A stretch of 64,000 nucleotides of DNA from Ulva prolifera (Eukaryota > Chlorophyta > Ulvophyceae > Ulvales > Ulvaceae): contig CM041196.1 of the NCBI GenBank assembly GCA_023078555.1, positions 3,534,001-3,598,000 of the forward strand, written 5' to 3'. The notes beneath the pieces were generated by a model. That model had not been told where the DNA came from, did not search any database, and saw nothing but the letters and a program-made list of their open reading frames with translations. Positions 61,677 through 64,000 of this stretch are shown here, in pieces. Numbering within the stretch: the stretch's first letter is position 1; each line of letters opens with the position of its first letter. The translations under genes were made by a program, and so were the position numbers.

Positions 61677-63867
61677 TTATAAACTACTCTCCACCCTTTG
61701 TCTAGTAGACCTACGTGGTTTATCTTGGGTGAAAAACCCATACTTGCTCGGCATTGCTTGCACATCCTCATCGGCCTCAACTGCCTTGTTGCACACTGTC
61801 ACAGCACGCTTGGCAGCATAGAACGCCATGCCAAGTCTCACAGCTGTTCCATCGGCAAAATGGGCTCCACCTGTGGTCCCATGACGGACGACCCCTCCGC
61901 GAAGCCAAACCACACAGCCACTCACAATACGAATCCGTACCCCGAGCTGGCTAATCCAGAAAAACTGCCCATGGACACTCGGAATAGTACCTCGGAGGAT
62001 AGAATCAAGCCATGTGATGAAGCCCCCTAGGTCGCTGTCATTGCTGTCGAGATGTTGTAGAACACACTTGATGGCCGATTCTTGATTCAAGATGGTGAGC
62101 GCTCGGGTGGGGTACTCGATCGGCGCAATGAGATTGTGCTCTTTCTTTTCCCACGCAAACGCCCTCGCAGTTGCCTCCGCCACCTTGCGATTGGCTCGCA
62201 CAGCGCCTCTGAGCCACCCAGCGCCCGACCCCTTGCAAGAGTCCGCGCCCATCGCCCAGACACTATTCTGCACACGCCACACCCATTGTGAGCTACAATC
62301 CGAACACCGGATCTTATCACTCAGTGCAACGACCTAACACGAAGCACAATGCATCAATCGATGGAGAATCGAAGGAATGCAGGGGCGCGCTCACAGTGAA
62401 TTTGTCATCATACCAATACCACACGACCGTATATGCAAACATGCACTGTAGGACCTCATGCAAGCGAGCGTCACCTAGAGCAAGCCTACAACCACCGCAT
62501 TTTGGGAGCCAGCGTGATCGAGGTTGTAAATAGACGCCTTGCCCCTCTTGTCGCCCCCCGCAGTCGCACACAACCCTCCGGTCGCCATTGGGGCCTTGCC
62601 ACGTTTACTCCCACGTGTCTTGGCAGTGGAAGACCGTTTCTTGCGCGGCTTTTGAGGTGCCTTTTTGGCCTTTCTAGGACCATGCTTGCGGAGCTTGAGG
62701 ATTTCGGCTTCTACCTAGACACATGGTCTACTCTAACATACCCTGGATACCACGTTCACAATCCTGCAAAGAAAAGCGTCACATCCAACGTACCCGCTTT
62801 TCACAATCACACAGCGACCGTATTGGCTACGGATTGCCTGCGCCAAAAGACCATGTATCTCACACAAAATCTACCAAAACTACCTTCAACTCGGCTATCA
62901 ACGAACGCATGTAAAAAAAACACACACGATAGACAACTCCACAAACCCCACCGTTCATGTCACTTCAACCACGCTCGCGATTCAAAGTCCACACGACAGG
63001 AGACCAATGATGATAGAGGGGTCACACCATTTTGTTGATGTACGGTGGCGGTCCCTGGCACATACTCACCACTGCCATGAGGTCTTCAAACCTGGGTTGT
63101 GGCACGGGCCGCATGAAATATGTCGTTTTGTGGTCTATGGGAAGCTCCCAGGCATCGTGGCAGTCTTCGACAGCGCTACCATCCTTCGTCATCGCTTCGG
63201 CAGGGACGCCGTCCACCATGACAATGTTGATATCCTTGTGTGCCAAAGGCTCATGCACGTCCTCCCATCCATCTTTCATCTGCTGCAGCTCATTGACAAC
63301 AGAAGCAAACAGTGGGCTACTAGGGAGCACATGGTAGTGCACACACGCATCATGATGATGTGCTGATACGTAGGACCTCGCTAGGTCGAGGCCGCGACTG
63401 GTTGATATATACAGGTTGCAGTCATTTCTGGTGGCCTGTGCTCGCCACCCAACACGGTGCACCTCGCCACCCCCAATGGCAACGATGTCCAGTGCATCCG
63501 CACATAGCATAGGATCTGCCACGCATGGCTGTGATAGAGGACGCGGGACATGGGACGTGACTTCAGTGAAGAACTTGGCAAAGCTCTTGGCGAACTTTTG
63601 CCTATCAGTGCCAGTGCACAGGAATAGACTTGTGTCGTCGTGCTGGTCAAGGAGACGCTCCCTCCCGAGTTTGGTGGGCACAACCCACGCCTTCATCCAT
63701 GGGAACCACACTTCAAAAATGTCGTCATGGATGCTCTGATCCACCCATCTCACCCCCGCTCCGGGTTTGCAGTTGCGGCTGCAGTGACCCATGCAGTACA
63801 CATGCACTATTTCGTCCAATTTCTTCCTCCCCCTCTTGGGTCTAGGCATGGTGATCCTATAACGCAT
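61677..63867 (-). CDS. D2: unknown gene D, longer copy
   Basis: Minus-strand exons: 63867 (or ATG at 63849) to 63070, ending at GTGAGT; 62714-62475; 62333-61677. All junctions are phase 0, giving 565 codons including the final stop. The N-terminus MPRPKRGRKK and the middle exon (KAKKAPQKPRKKR) are strongly basic, suggesting nuclear location. The last exon starts with a possible zinc pair (IRCSDCSSQW). Compared with D1 it keeps 327 bp of the first exon and the true C-terminus. However, the last codon of the middle exon is TAG here where D1 has CAG, directly at the donor, so either this copy is truncated at that point or the real donor lies slightly upstream. No family recognised; duplication suggests a transposon gene. 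Confidence 0.5.
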
Positions 63868-64000
63868 TTACAGGTGAAAAGATGTCATGGACATGTTGTA
63901 TCGAAAGGACGAATCGATTTGTGCATTTGCTGACCCAGACCACGGCCTGTTCGGTGGTGGCGCATCCCGAGAGCAAATTCTTACAGTACATCCGCCGCAC
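61843..64000. repeat. Segmental duplication, copy 2 (with 12643-14474)
   Basis: Partner of the D1 block, running to the right edge of the window. The right edge cuts just at the start of the inverted repeat that follows in copy 1. Confidence 0.9.

Noticed and set aside
62715-62783. 27-bp intron in gene D2 between a mini-exon and the middle exon
   Set aside because: Phase allows it, but a single longer intron from the GTGAGT donor at 63069 to the same acceptor explains the data more simply.

Overview
The window looks like nuclear DNA of a GC-rich, intron-rich microalga, most likely a green (chlorophyte-type) alga. The basis is direct: many short GT-AG introns with a strongly preferred GTGCG or GTACG donor and a TGCAG-type acceptor, a TGTAA hexamer-like polyadenylation signal after the best gene, very long (TG)n tracts, and poly-G runs. 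No bacterial features, rRNA, tRNA or CRISPR array was seen. Almost everything recognisable is mobile or duplicated DNA.

The main content is three copies of one very large gene. Copy B (20,019-36,687, +) is complete: 16 exons join in phase into one open reading frame of 11,817 nt, predicted at 3,938 aa. In order it encodes a low-complexity N-terminus, a tyrosine recombinase core (R-K-R-W-Y), a Cys/His zinc-knuckle array, an alpha-helical middle region, and a degenerate Pif1/RecD-like SF1 helicase. Copy A (1-9,938, +) enters from the left edge and has exons 1-10 only. Copy C (59,404-52,643, -) has exons 10-16 only. Exon boundaries and phases agree between copies that are clearly diverged, so the gene model is well supported. 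I infer a large DNA transposon whose single product joins recombinase and helicase functions.

Region by region: 1-10,138 copy A; 10,139-11,000 degenerate satellite; 11,200-12,144 (-) gene Z1 with a C-terminal zinc ribbon; 12,394-14,341 (-) damaged copy D1 of an unknown gene; 14,471-14,563 perfect inverted repeat; 16,596-17,315 (-) Z2, a paralogue of Z1; 17,400-20,010 mostly unassigned; 20,019-36,687 copy B with (TG)n tracts in introns 1, 7 and 10 and hAT-type MITEs in introns 4 and 10; 36,745-39,480 unassigned; 39,485-43,651 (-) a Mutator-like (MULE) transposase with a SWIM zinc finger; 44,023-44,149 large palindrome; 46,424-49,504 (+) unknown four-exon gene F; 49,577-52,100 poly-G, satellite and 157-bp tandem repeats; 52,643-59,404 copy C; 59,590-60,900 satellite, direct repeat and an intact hAT MITE with 8-bp target duplication; 61,677-63,867 (-) D2, the longer copy of gene D.

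Copies A and C both break off next to the same satellite, and copy C sits between about 0.6-1 kb direct repeats. This suggests that ectopic recombination between repeats has shaped the locus. A block of about 3.1 kb is nearly identical between A and B although the flanking exons are well diverged, which points to recent gene conversion or segmental duplication.
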